From positions 1 through 49,305 of the forward strand of contig JAMCPG010000057.1 in the NCBI GenBank assembly GCA_023379845.1: a stretch of 49,305 bases of DNA, given 5' to 3'. Of the stretch, positions 8,073 to 17,400 are shown one piece after another. Within the stretch, counting starts at the first letter, position 1; each line of letters opens with the position of its first letter. Origin of the DNA: Thermoplasmatota archaeon (GTDB lineage Archaea; Thermoplasmatota; Thermoplasmata; Thermoplasmatales; Thermoplasmataceae). The translations under genes were made by a program, and so were the position numbers. Under the pieces are notes generated by a model. The model ran no database searches, was not told the origin of the DNA, and saw only the letters and a list, made by a program, of their open reading frames with translations.

Positions 8073-8540
8073 TCAGAACTTTGAAAGTTCCTTTTCTATT
8101 TCGGCATAGTTGGGTTCAACGCCAGGGTTGTCGGATATCCATTTGTATTTTACAACACCATTCTGATCTAGAATGAAAACGGATCTCTTTGAAGCCGTCA
8201 GTCCCGGAACGTTGACAAAGTCGTTGTGCAGGGATTCATATTTCTTTGACACTTCCCTCGTCGCGTCGCTCAATAGATCAAAGTTGAGGTTGTTCTCCTT
8301 TGCGAACTGTGCAAGTGAAAAGGGCTGATCAACGCTTATGCCGACAACCTTTGCCTTCAAGTTATTGAATTTGGACATTGAATCCCTGAATGTGCACATC
8401 TCCTTTGTGCATACGCCGGTGAAAGCACCGGGGAAAAACAGGAGCACGGTCTTGTTTCCTTTGTAGTCGGCAAGCGTCTTGTGTTTCAGGTTCGAGTCTA
8501 TCAGTTTAAAGTCGGGTGCTTTTGAGTTCAGTTCTACCAT
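8073..8540 (-). CDS. Peroxiredoxin (AhpC/TSA, Bcp/AhpE-like)
   Basis: A thiol peroxidase that reduces hydrogen peroxide and organic peroxides in the cytoplasm. The peroxidatic site PGAFTGVC is present (Pro37, Thr41, Cys44), with a second Cys five residues on (Cys49, CTKEMC), which could act as resolving Cys. 'VVGISVDQPFSLAQFAKENNLNFDLLSD' is the typical thioredoxin-fold core. I start at ATG 8540 (MVELNSKAPDF); the upstream alternative adds only three residues. It is divergent from dph6 across 51 bp with what looks like one shared TATA element. Confidence 0.92.
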   Translation of the reverse strand: MVELNSKAPDFKLIDSNLKHKTLADYKGNKTVLLFFPGAFTGVCTKEMCTFRDSMSKFNNLKAKVVGISVDQPFSLAQFAKENNLNFDLLSDATREVSKKYESLHNDFVNVPGLTASKRSVFILDQNGVVKYKWISDNPGVEPNYAEIEKELSKF

Positions 8541-8560
8541 GATTATCACTCAGTAATGAC

Positions 8561-8575
8561 ATAAAAATATAAAAG
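8561..8575. promoter_or_regulatory. Shared TATA element between divergent genes
   Basis: ATAAAAATATAAAAG is the only strong AT-rich box between the peroxiredoxin ATG (8540) and the dph6 GTG (8592). Its centre is about 28 nt from one start and 24 nt from the other, so it could serve as a TATA box in both directions with leaderless or near-leaderless transcripts. Confidence 0.5.
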
Positions 8576-8591
8576 TTTGATATAACCAGCT

Positions 8592-9239
8592 GTGAAAGCT
8601 GTATCCCTATTATCAGGTGGCAAGGATTCCTTTCTTTCTGCGGTTATTGCTATGGAAAGCGGGATGGACATAGAATACGCCCTCATTGTGCAGCCGGAAA
8701 AAGATAGCCCGATGTTCCATGTTCCAAATATCGGAAATGCAGCCCTAACCGCAAGACTACTTGGTCTTGAGGCTCGTGAAATCAGGGAAAGCGAGTTCGA
8801 TTCGTATTTCACTGTCATGCATGATAGCGGGATAGAGGCAATAGTTTCAGGTGCAACTGCATCGGACTACCAGCATTCCAGGATAGAAAAGCTGTGCACG
8901 CTGGAAAAAATGATCTCTTTCTCGCCATTATGGCGTCTTGATCCATATCTCGTCCTCGAGGAACTATTGCTTCGCAAAATCAGTGCTATCATAGTGTCAG
9001 TTTCGGCAGAAGGACTTGACGAGAGCTATCTAGGGAGAAGCATGGATGAGAACTTTATTTCAGATATCGCCCGAGTTGAGAGAAAGTATAAGGTGAACCC
9101 CCTGGGCGAAGGCGGAGAATACGAGTCCTTTGTAACGGGAATGCATGGAAATGGAAGCATCACAATAAAGGATGCAAAAAAGGTCTGGACAGGAAGCAGC
9201 GGATACCTTGAACTCAAGTGCACCCTTGAAGGCTCATAG
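8592..9239 (+). CDS. dph6: Diphthine--ammonia ligase
   Basis: This enzyme performs the last step of diphthamide synthesis on elongation factor 2, amidating diphthine with ammonia and ATP. The PP-loop ATPase motif SGGKDS is at residues 8-13. The C-terminal 'NPLGEGGEYESFV' corresponds to the family signature around 'GExGE(F/Y)xT'. Its 215 residues are normal for the archaeal form, without the extra domains of eukaryotic Dph6. The start is GTG at 8592, supported by a TATA-like box 24 nt upstream. The last 6 bp overlap the convergent radical SAM gene. Confidence 0.88.
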   Translation: MKAVSLLSGGKDSFLSAVIAMESGMDIEYALIVQPEKDSPMFHVPNIGNAALTARLLGLEAREIRESEFDSYFTVMHDSGIEAIVSGATASDYQHSRIEKLCTLEKMISFSPLWRLDPYLVLEELLLRKISAIIVSVSAEGLDESYLGRSMDENFISDIARVERKYKVNPLGEGGEYESFVTGMHGNGSITIKDAKKVWTGSSGYLELKCTLEGS

Positions 9240-10292
9240 CTTGAGGCGTTCTACTTCGATTGCATCCCACGTCGGATATTCCTCGACTTCGTAGAAACTG
9301 TAGTCCAGGAGCTTCTTCAGCTCTGGTATAATCCATGTTGGTATCTCAACCCTCTTTTTCTTTTCGTTAACGAAGAACATTTCATCAGGCACGCCAACAG
9401 ATTTGAGGTTTTCAACGACTGCAGGCAGATCTATGTTATCCACTATCCCCTTCAGTATGGTGCCGTCCTTCGTAACTATATCGATCCTTCTTGCAATGTT
9501 TGACGCGCGACGCTTCAACCTGTTCTTGAGCTGTACGCCGTCCTTGAAAGCTGCCGAGCAGTAATGCACCGTGTGGTTGGGAAACTGCCTGACCATTTTC
9601 AAGGCCAATTCCCTGCTTCCTTTTGCCCCGGATTCGTAATCATTCTTTATTGTGTAATTTCTGCCGAGCAGGTTGCGAAAGTTTGTTTCCGAAAATTCCA
9701 GTTCATTCAAGTTTATAAAATCGAGGTCCATGCGCTCGCTGAATTCTATGAGCGCTTTCATGTCCTCCTCACGTCCAGGAAGGGATGGAACCTCGATGCC
9801 AACTGAAAGGCCATTATCTCTCGCCCACTTTATGCGATGCTTGAAAATGGAACGATCCATGTGCTTCCATATTTCCTCAGGTGGATGGAAGCGGATTTCG
9901 TCAAGTCCAGCCGCTGCAACCGAGTCTATGGCCTCCTTCGACCCGCTTATGGTGTAAAGGTGTATATGGTGACGAGGACCGAATTCAGCTTTGAGCATCC
10001 GGATATAGTCGGATGTTCTTTCATAGAACTTCAACGGGTCACCGCCAGTAATACCGGTTCCAGTTGCGTTGATCATGTTTGCTTCGAGTATTGCATCCCT
10101 CATGTCCCTTATCGGCATCTCGTCTGCAAACATTACATCCAGCATTTTCTTCTCCGATGAGATGGGGCAATAGAAGCACTTGGCATCGCATATGCCAGAA
10201 ACGAAAAGGACCATCTTGCCCCCCTTTGCACAGAGAATGCAACCTTCCGGCAGTTTGCCGGTGTAAGCTGATCCGCCACCCAGTCTTTTCAA
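9234..10292 (-). CDS. Radical SAM protein, COG2108-like
   Basis: The radical SAM cluster motif is CDAKCFYC with Cys35, Cys39 and Cys42. An extra CILC pair (Cys18, Cys21) sits just before it. 'GITGGDPL' is the expected SAM-contact region. The overall pattern resembles the archaeal COG2108 group related to pyruvate-formate-lyase-activating enzymes; the substrate is unknown. The C-terminal part (from about residue 260) is a Lys/Arg-rich, mixed alpha/beta extension. The only fitting start is TTG at 10292; AT-rich boxes at about 10302-10323 (minus strand) would put transcription start close to it. Confidence 0.85.
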   Translation of the reverse strand: MKRLGGGSAYTGKLPEGCILCAKGGKMVLFVSGICDAKCFYCPISSEKKMLDVMFADEMPIRDMRDAILEANMINATGTGITGGDPLKFYERTSDYIRMLKAEFGPRHHIHLYTISGSKEAIDSVAAAGLDEIRFHPPEEIWKHMDRSIFKHRIKWARDNGLSVGIEVPSLPGREEDMKALIEFSERMDLDFINLNELEFSETNFRNLLGRNYTIKNDYESGAKGSRELALKMVRQFPNHTVHYCSAAFKDGVQLKNRLKRRASNIARRIDIVTKDGTILKGIVDNIDLPAVVENLKSVGVPDEMFFVNEKKKRVEIPTWIIPELKKLLDYSFYEVEEYPTWDAIEVERLKL

Positions 10293-10358
10293 CCCTGGTG
10301 CATTTAAAATACTGATTTAACCCTTTCCTAGCTCTACAAGCAATATTACATTCAACTG

Positions 10359-10940
10359 TTAGAGAGTCTGTTGAGGGGATTTGTTGGATTCTCTGGAATA
10401 TCTCCTAAGGTTAAATGCCTCGAAAAGAATGCGCATCATAATGTCGTCGGGAATCTTGAATGTGCTGTCAGGTTCAATCATGATACTGTTCGGTGGAACC
10501 GGAACACCGGCGGCACCAAGCTTTTCAATATACTTTATCCTATCTGGCGGTACAACTTTCTGGTACCTTCGCGGTGAAATCAAACCGCAACGCTCAATCT
10601 CGCGCAGGAAAATTGGCCTGTTGAACATAGTGCTCAAAATTCCAAGTGCAATCTCGGGCGCCTTATCCTCGTCTATTGAGGATGCCACCTTTCCAACGAT
10701 GCTATAAATGTCGGAGGTTGTTTTTTTGCTCAGTGAATAGAGTTTGGAGGGTTTAACTTCCTGTTCATCCAGGATTTCGAGATCCTTCAGTGCCCTTAAA
10801 TAACCCGTGAGGATAAGGCGATGCACCTCTATCCCTTGTTCCCGCAGAGCATTATGTATGCCTGATATGGTGCAATCCTTGGCGGCAAGTATCTGAAGTA
10901 TGGATGCCTTCAGGTTTATGCCAGGTTCAAGAACGCTCAT
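10359..10940 (-). CDS. Winged-helix-like protein of unknown function
   Basis: The N-terminal 75 residues look like a winged helix-turn-helix: 'LKASILQILAAKDCTISGIHNALREQGIEVHRLILTGYLRALKDLEILDEQ', followed by a wing-like 'KPSKLYSLSK'. The remainder is helical with a 'PPDRIKYIEKLGAAGVPVPPNS' segment. A DNA-binding regulator is likely but unproven. Its ATG overlaps the purB stop by the ATGA pattern, so it is translated from the purB transcript and may act on that pathway (inference from linkage only). Confidence 0.65.
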   Translation of the reverse strand: MSVLEPGINLKASILQILAAKDCTISGIHNALREQGIEVHRLILTGYLRALKDLEILDEQEVKPSKLYSLSKKTTSDIYSIVGKVASSIDEDKAPEIALGILSTMFNRPIFLREIERCGLISPRRYQKVVPPDRIKYIEKLGAAGVPVPPNSIMIEPDSTFKIPDDIMMRILFEAFNLRRYSRESNKSPQQTL

Positions 10941-12316
10941 GAAACAAGAACCTCTCTCATTTTATCAAGATCTCTCATTATTCTAGAATTGCGTTTTACT
11001 GTTCTCTTACAAATTTCTTCGCTGGCCCCAATAAAGTTTTTGGGGTTTAATGAGCTGTCTACTTCTTTTATAGTTAAAATATCTTGTACAGCTTTTAAAA
11101 TGTTTTTCCGGAAGTCTTCCGATGTAAGAGAAGACATTGATGCTTTTCTGACCATTTCATGTGCCTCACTCCTGGCTGTACCCTTCTGAGTCAGGGCATA
11201 AACCAAGGATTCAGACATGCATTTAGGATCGTTCTTGATATTCTGAAGCATTCTCTCATTATCAATCCATAGATTCTCCATAACTTCCGACAGCTCAACA
11301 GCTATGTAATCTGACAGGATGCATGCATAGGGTATTGTGAACCTCTCAAGGGCACTATTTGTCAGATCACGTTCATGCCACAAAATGGACCCTTCTATTT
11401 CCGGCGTTAGATATCCGCGAATCAGCCTGGCAAGGCTGCAGATGTTCTCGGATGTGATCGGATTCATCTTTGATGGCATCGCGCTTGAGCCGACCTGGTT
11501 TTTCTTGTCAAAGCCTTCTCCTATTTCAGCGATTTCAGGTCTTTGGAGGTTTCTGATTTCGGTCGCCAATCTTTCAATCGTGGCACTTATATTAACAAGA
11601 AGTGAGAGGAATTCAATGTACCGATCTCTTCCAATTAACTGGGTCGAATTCTCCTCGACTTTCAAGCCTAAGATGTTCAGGGACTGGTCCTCTATGTCAA
11701 GTGCACGAGGTCCAAGTCCTGCACCTGTGCCTACTGGACCGCGAATCTTGCCAACTAGGATCCGTGGATATATTTGAATAAGTCTTTCAGCATGCCGGTC
11801 TAGTTCTCCAAGAAAGACTGCCATTTTCAGCCCAAGAGTAATTGGACTTGCGTGCTGTCCATGAGTCCTTCCCACCATGAGTGACGATGAGTGCTCCTTT
11901 ACAATTTTTGAAATATGAAGTAATAAACTACCCAGACTCCCTATGTATAACAGGAGAAAGGACTTGAGTTGAAGTGCCGTAGCGGTATCATTGACGTCAT
12001 TAGAAGTCATTCCAGCGTGGAGATATTCACCAAGCCCTTTACTGTGACGATTTATAACATTGATGATCGCCATGACGTCATGCTTTGTCTTTCTCTCTTC
12101 ATTATTTATCTCTCCTATCATGGATGCGGATGATGCAATCAATTGTTTAAGGTCATCAGGAACTTTTTTTGGCACCAGGCCGAATTCTGCCTTTGCCTCA
12201 AGGACTGCATGCTCGACTAAGAGCATCATCTTAAGCCTGTTTTCCTGGGAAAAAATGGATTTGACCTCCATCCGTCCATATCTGTAGTCAATGGGCGATA
12301 TTTCCACAGGTACCAT
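10937..12316 (-). CDS. purB: Adenylosuccinate lyase
   Basis: PurB acts twice in purine synthesis, splitting fumarate from SAICAR and from adenylosuccinate. The fumarase/aspartase superfamily signature GSSAMPSKMNP is at residues 276-286 and carries the catalytic Ser. GRTHGQHASP (149-158) has the general-acid His, and 'HAGMTSNDVNDTA' (100-112) is the first conserved block. Length (459) and N-terminus (SPIDYRYG) are typical. The start ATG at 12316 follows a promoter-containing interval after the surface-protein genes, and a winged-helix gene overlaps its end. Confidence 0.95.
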   Translation of the reverse strand: MVPVEISPIDYRYGRMEVKSIFSQENRLKMMLLVEHAVLEAKAEFGLVPKKVPDDLKQLIASSASMIGEINNEERKTKHDVMAIINVINRHSKGLGEYLHAGMTSNDVNDTATALQLKSFLLLYIGSLGSLLLHISKIVKEHSSSLMVGRTHGQHASPITLGLKMAVFLGELDRHAERLIQIYPRILVGKIRGPVGTGAGLGPRALDIEDQSLNILGLKVEENSTQLIGRDRYIEFLSLLVNISATIERLATEIRNLQRPEIAEIGEGFDKKNQVGSSAMPSKMNPITSENICSLARLIRGYLTPEIEGSILWHERDLTNSALERFTIPYACILSDYIAVELSEVMENLWIDNERMLQNIKNDPKCMSESLVYALTQKGTARSEAHEMVRKASMSSLTSEDFRKNILKAVQDILTIKEVDSSLNPKNFIGASEEICKRTVKRNSRIMRDLDKMREVLVS

Positions 12317-12415
12317 GAAGCCTTTGTTGTATTATTATGTTTAGGTAGGCGGATTTTGATAACTTTTCCAGATAAAGCTTAAGCAGAATAATTTGCAAGT
12401 TTTGCACTTATTTAA

Positions 12416-12441
12416 TAGTAAAAAAATAAATAATTTATTTC
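12416..12441 (-). terminator. T-rich transcription stop after surface-protein operon
   Basis: On the minus strand, directly after the TAA of the third pilin-like gene, the sequence becomes AAATTATTTATTTTTTTACT. Archaeal intrinsic termination needs mainly a U tract, and this is the first good one after three tandem genes. The purB promoter should lie just beyond, at about 12340-12420. Confidence 0.4.
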
Positions 12442-12447
12442 CCCCTC

Positions 12448-14469
12448 TTACAAAGACAGGGAAACGGCATATGAGGAATATGTTATCAAAAATGAATACA
12501 CGACAATATCACTGGTTGCGGAAAACGTGATAGAGTTTGTTGAAATGTGCGCAGAAATTGGAAGTGTTGGGAAAGCCCAGCTTGTGAGTCCACTAATATA
12601 CTGGTCAGTTGCTGAACTGTTTACATATTGATGGTAAAAAACATCATTCCATTGCTGTATATCGCTCGACCTAAATGTATAGGTAAAATTGTACAGGTGT
12701 ATGTTCAGTATATCTGCGGTAACGCTTTGTCCATCTGGTCCTGACAATGAAACTGTAGTGCCGGAGCTTATTTCCATTGAAAGATATTCCAAACTTATCG
12801 CATTGAAGGTAACCGCAGTCGCGGATGAGAGGCTAATGTTACTACTACCTCCAAAGTTTTGCATGTTCATATCAAGACCTAAGTAACCGCTTGTTAGATT
12901 GAACTCAAAAGGCAATACCGTTTGTGAGATGGGGGGCTGACTGTTTTGCAAGTTAATAACAGATCCATCCTCAAGGTCTATAACATCATTATGCGAGAAA
13001 CCATTGCCTGCGGCAAGGGAAAGAGAGCCAGAGGCGTTAAGTTCACAATTAAGCCCAAGTTTTGATCCAGTTATCCTCCATCCATGAGAAAGGTTAGTAT
13101 TTCCCTCTATGATGCTTACATTATTAGAGTTTATATTTGTTATATACACATTACCAGTAGCTGTGTCATAGGCTATTGAATTGAAACCCGCACCCGGTCC
13201 ATAGCCAACATTCAAGACGCTTATTGGTGATGGATTAGATAGATTAGTGCCGTCAAATATTGAAACCGTCCCATCCCCATAACTGGAAACATATATGTAC
13301 CTGTTAGCAGGATCAAAAAGGATTGCATCCGGACAATATCCTACATTAAGAGTCTGGACAAGGCTCGAAGTAGTGCTGTTATAAACGTAAGCCGTATGGA
13401 ATCCATCACTTTCAGGTATGACGGTTCCATATCCTGATCCAGAAACATAATTTGCTGTAGAATAAACCATTCCGTTAACTGAGTCGAAAACCATGTTCCA
13501 AGGAGAAGTAAGTGGATAGTAATCCACAATTTGGTACGTAACTCCGTTAATAGTCCAGATATTATATCCGCCCGCCACATAAATCAGTCCATTCGCCGGG
13601 TCATAGGTCAGGGCTGACGGGATTGTTCCACTGTTTTGAGCATAATTTAAGGGTCCTTCTATAATTATGAAACTACTCGCATTGTAAATATTCAAACCTA
13701 CTGCCCCCGTGTACTGGTTTTCGAAAGAAACGATTGCAGCTCCAGTGGCTTGATCAAATGCGATATCGTAGAATATATAACCTGGTGGGTTAATCGTTTG
13801 AGTTATCTGATCAGTTACAGTACTTATTGCCATCAACTCTCCAGTGCCTGTGTTTGATTTGTAAAGTGTAAGCAGAAGCTCTTGAGTCGAGCTGTCGTAA
13901 GCTATTGCATATGGATGTGCATTAAGTTGAATGGTACCGACCGCATTCCCGCTAGTGCCGGTGAGTATGGAAATTGAACCTTCGCCCCCTATATTAGAAT
14001 AATAATTTATCGCATAAAGAAAGCCATTTGTTGAATCATAAACTATACCATCAGGGTTGTCCCCTACGTTAATGGAGCCAATAACCCTGTTGTCGGGATT
14101 ATTAATCTTGCTCTGATGTCCTTCAACTTGTATGTTAAGAGAGATTCCATAGGACATCGTATAGTTAGGAGAAGTCGACTGAAGTCCTATTGTAGTCGGG
14201 GTATTGGAAGCAAAGAATGATCCTTTGACACCCATAGGTATACTTTGCGAAAAATGCGACGAATTAAGAGAAGCAGTAGTCGAAAGATGCGTTTGCAAAG
14301 AAGTCATTGTTGAAAGTGAACTTGATTCATAATTATCAAGATTCGAATTACTTGATATCGGGACATAAACAACAATGAACGATGTCACCGTAACTACTAC
14401 CATTGCAAACACAAGAATGTATCCTATGATTTCTGCAACAGCTTTGTCTTTACCTTTCTTCCTTTTAAT
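12448..14469 (-). CDS. Pilin-like N-terminus with YVTN-type beta-propeller surface protein
   Basis: An exported protein. Coding signal begins before the first standard start codon: IKRKKGKDKAVAEIIGY, then a hydrophobic helix ILVFAMVVVTVTSFIVVYV, an archaeal type IV pilin/class III signal sequence. The GTG at 14412 would cut that sequence in half, and the only upstream codons in frame after TAG (14484-14482) are GAA CTG AGC TTA ATT. I place the start at ATT 14469 as the least bad choice. The middle holds repeats of the form 'VG..P..I.YD..NG.LYV.N....SVSI..G', a YVTN-type propeller. The C-terminal 180 residues are beta-rich and resemble the ends of the two preceding genes. Two bases or less separate it from the upstream gene in the operon. 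Confidence 0.75.
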   Translation of the reverse strand: MKRKKGKDKAVAEIIGYILVFAMVVVTVTSFIVVYVPISSNSNLDNYESSSLSTMTSLQTHLSTTASLNSSHFSQSIPMGVKGSFFASNTPTTIGLQSTSPNYTMSYGISLNIQVEGHQSKINNPDNRVIGSINVGDNPDGIVYDSTNGFLYAINYYSNIGGEGSISILTGTSGNAVGTIQLNAHPYAIAYDSSTQELLLTLYKSNTGTGELMAISTVTDQITQTINPPGYIFYDIAFDQATGAAIVSFENQYTGAVGLNIYNASSFIIIEGPLNYAQNSGTIPSALTYDPANGLIYVAGGYNIWTINGVTYQIVDYYPLTSPWNMVFDSVNGMVYSTANYVSGSGYGTVIPESDGFHTAYVYNSTTSSLVQTLNVGYCPDAILFDPANRYIYVSSYGDGTVSIFDGTNLSNPSPISVLNVGYGPGAGFNSIAYDTATGNVYITNINSNNVSIIEGNTNLSHGWRITGSKLGLNCELNASGSLSLAAGNGFSHNDVIDLEDGSVINLQNSQPPISQTVLPFEFNLTSGYLGLDMNMQNFGGSSNISLSSATAVTFNAISLEYLSMEISSGTTVSLSGPDGQSVTADILNIHLYNFTYTFRSSDIQQWNDVFYHQYVNSSATDQYISGLTSWAFPTLPISAHISTNSITFSATSDIVVYSFLITYSSYAVSLSL

Positions 14470-14481
14470 TAAGCTCAGTTC

Positions 14482-17400
14482 CTATACCCCCAGCAATCCT
14501 ATGTCATAAGAAACGATCGAGACAAAGTAAACCTGTACAGAGTGGTTAAGCGAGATTGACAAATCATTTCCATTTAAGTAAACCGTAATCGGGATACCAT
14601 TGAAGGACCATGAATTAGGAGTCAATGCAGAAGAGGAGCCTGAATATTCGTTATACAAATTCGTGTTAATAAGAGAAGCATAAGGGGTGTTAAGAGAAAG
14701 GTTAAAATATTCCAAATAAACATTAGTCGCTTCGACTGGATACTGATTTCCATAAACATCAGATATATAAAATTGTCTTCCCCTCGAGAATGTATTATTT
14801 GTTTCCGAAATGACCTGCATTTTCAAATCCGTTGCGGAAAGAGAAGAGGCAGTTGCATCTGTGGATCCTCCGGGCACGGATAGAAGTGATGAAATGTAAG
14901 AGAAATAAATATTTCCGCTTGAATTCAGTATGCTTATTGGTAGACCTGAAAGCACTCTGGTCTGGTTCTGGTTAGTATAATTTTCGACCAAAACGCCACC
15001 CTCGGATATGAAGCTTACAGGAGACACAAAACTAGTATGTCCAGTTGTGTATATGCTCCCACCTAGTTCGGTGTTTTGACCGTAAACCACACCGATCCTG
15101 CCGTGAAGGATTGTGAAACCGCCATCAATAACAGAAAGCTTGTTGTATGATAAGTCAGGGATATAGATGTAACCGTTTTCGGAGTCGAATATTGGAAGCT
15201 GCGGTCCCGAGCCTACCCAGACGGTGGAAAAATATGTATTATTGGTAGTATCAATTATGGTTATGTTACTCGTGCCAGAATTTGCTATGTAAAGGAGATT
15301 ATTAGCTGCATCAAATACAGAACCAATTGGATCGGAACCCACACTTATTTTTGGGATCTTAGCATAAGCAGAAAAGCTCGTGGGTGTTGAACCTGGTATA
15401 TAGATATAAACCAACCCTTTGTTACCTCCATTTGTTACGTACAGGTAACCATTGTAAGAATCAAATGTTCCAACGGCTGGATACGTTGTGCTAAGACCAG
15501 GTAGATGTTGGCCTGTATATCCACCATTTATTGAATAAAGATAATACGAATTTCCACTAAGAATAATGGTATAAGATACATTATTGACTGGGTCAAAAAA
15601 GACTTCTCCTGGAGCGCTGCTAGAAGTTGATCCGACTACAGTGCAGCCGGAAGCTGAAATATTTAATATTACAGTGCTACCAGATTTATCTCCAGATACA
15701 TAAACTGAATTTGTCTCGGAATTATAAGATATTCCAAATGGTTCTACTGGATCTATTATACTCCCCAGATTCATTGTTGATAAGAGTTTATTCCCACTGA
15801 TAAGAGCTATCGAATTCTGATGGGACTCGACGACATAAACGGTGCCATTATTTGTATTAACGGTTATGTTCGTTGGGAATGAATTAGATCCAAGCTCTAC
15901 AGAACCAATCAAAGCATTTTTTATCGGAGATAAAACAGAAACCGAACCTGTATTATAATCTGTTACATAGAGGAGATTAGACACTGGGTCATAGGCAGCC
16001 GTGTATGGCCCGTTAAAGAAATCATCCCTTATAACTTGAGAAGACGCAATCTGGGATTGTGAATTAAGGACAAGAGCAGTTTCTACATTAAGGGTTGAGT
16101 CAGTTACGAAATATGTAGGTGCTGATCCAATCCCTAAAGTCGCAAATACAATATTCCCGGCCGATTTGGATACCGGAGTACCAGAAGTGACATCACAGAA
16201 ACCTGCTCCAACCGCGCTAAAGATCATATCGCTGACTGGCGCAGAAGGACTGGACGCAGAAGAATACGTGGATACTGTTGAACCTAAAGAAATTCCGTCA
16301 GGATATGAAGTATCCTGGGCCATAGAAGTTGGATCAAGGATGTAATTATCAGTAGAATTAGAATAAAACTGTGAATTTGAAACAAGATATGTAGTTGCAG
16401 TTCCTGTTGAAAAATTAGTACCTGCAATCCCGGAGGATGGAAAGTAATAACCAGTGTAGAGATGGTTAAGATTATAAACGCAACTCTGGTTCGTAATATT
16501 GTATGCAAAATAGACGATACCATTTGACCCTATTAAAGCGCTGTTTAGAGAGACTTCTGGAGATTGTTTCCCAACTAAGCTAAGCATTCCATCATAGGTA
16601 GAAGCTAAATAACCATGGTTCTTGTAAAAGTAGCTAAAATTGACAGATACTGAATAGTCAGAAAGTGTGGACGGATTTAACACAAGATAAGAGGGATTTC
16701 CCTTGAAAAAACCCCCAGTGGGTTCCTGGGTTGCTATTATGGCATTATATTCTGGGTCGTAGGTCAATGAGTTAATTATGTATGTAGGATTAATATTCTC
16801 GGTTCTAACGTAAGATCCCGCCTCTAACTGAAACTCAGTCACATTATTAATTATTGCACCCCCAGATAAGTAGTGATATGCCACGTATATATTCTGGTTT
16901 GCAACAAGTAAGGCAGTTACATAGAATGTAACCAGGCTTGGATTTAGAATCTCAATAGTCTGAGTCACGCTGTTTGTTGCAGTTGATATAACTGAAATCG
17001 GGAAATAGTAACTAGTTGCTTGTGTTGCTTTATTGTAGGTTGTCAAAGTGTAATTATCAGCAACAACAAGACTGCTCGAATCAAGTGCGATGTACTTAGG
17101 ATCCGGGCCAGCATAGAAATATTCTGCCAAAGCCCCTGTAGTTGCTCTTACAGCAACAATATCTTGAGTCGAATAACCAGCGGCGTACAATGTTCCAGTG
17201 GGAGCATAGTAAACTTCTGAATCGGGATTCAGAAAATTTTCCTGCGGAAATGTCTCAAGAAGCTTATTCAAAATTGCCGAGGTAGGATGGGCTGAAACAT
17301 AGGCAAATGAGACCCCTACACCATAACTCAACGAACCCGACATTCCAGATTCAGAATAGGTAAGTGATGTTTGCTGGGAAGGAGATAATAGACCACCTTG

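Noticed and set aside
9564-10160. Several plus-strand open frames of 80-107 codons opposite the radical SAM gene
   Set aside because: They mirror a strongly conserved minus-strand gene, overlap one another and lack family features.
14482-14484. Pyrrolysine-type or other readthrough of TAG joining two pilin-like genes
   Set aside because: Both halves have their own pilin-type signal sequence and complete terminal modules, so separate proteins are far more likely; kept only as an alternative in the start-codon finding.
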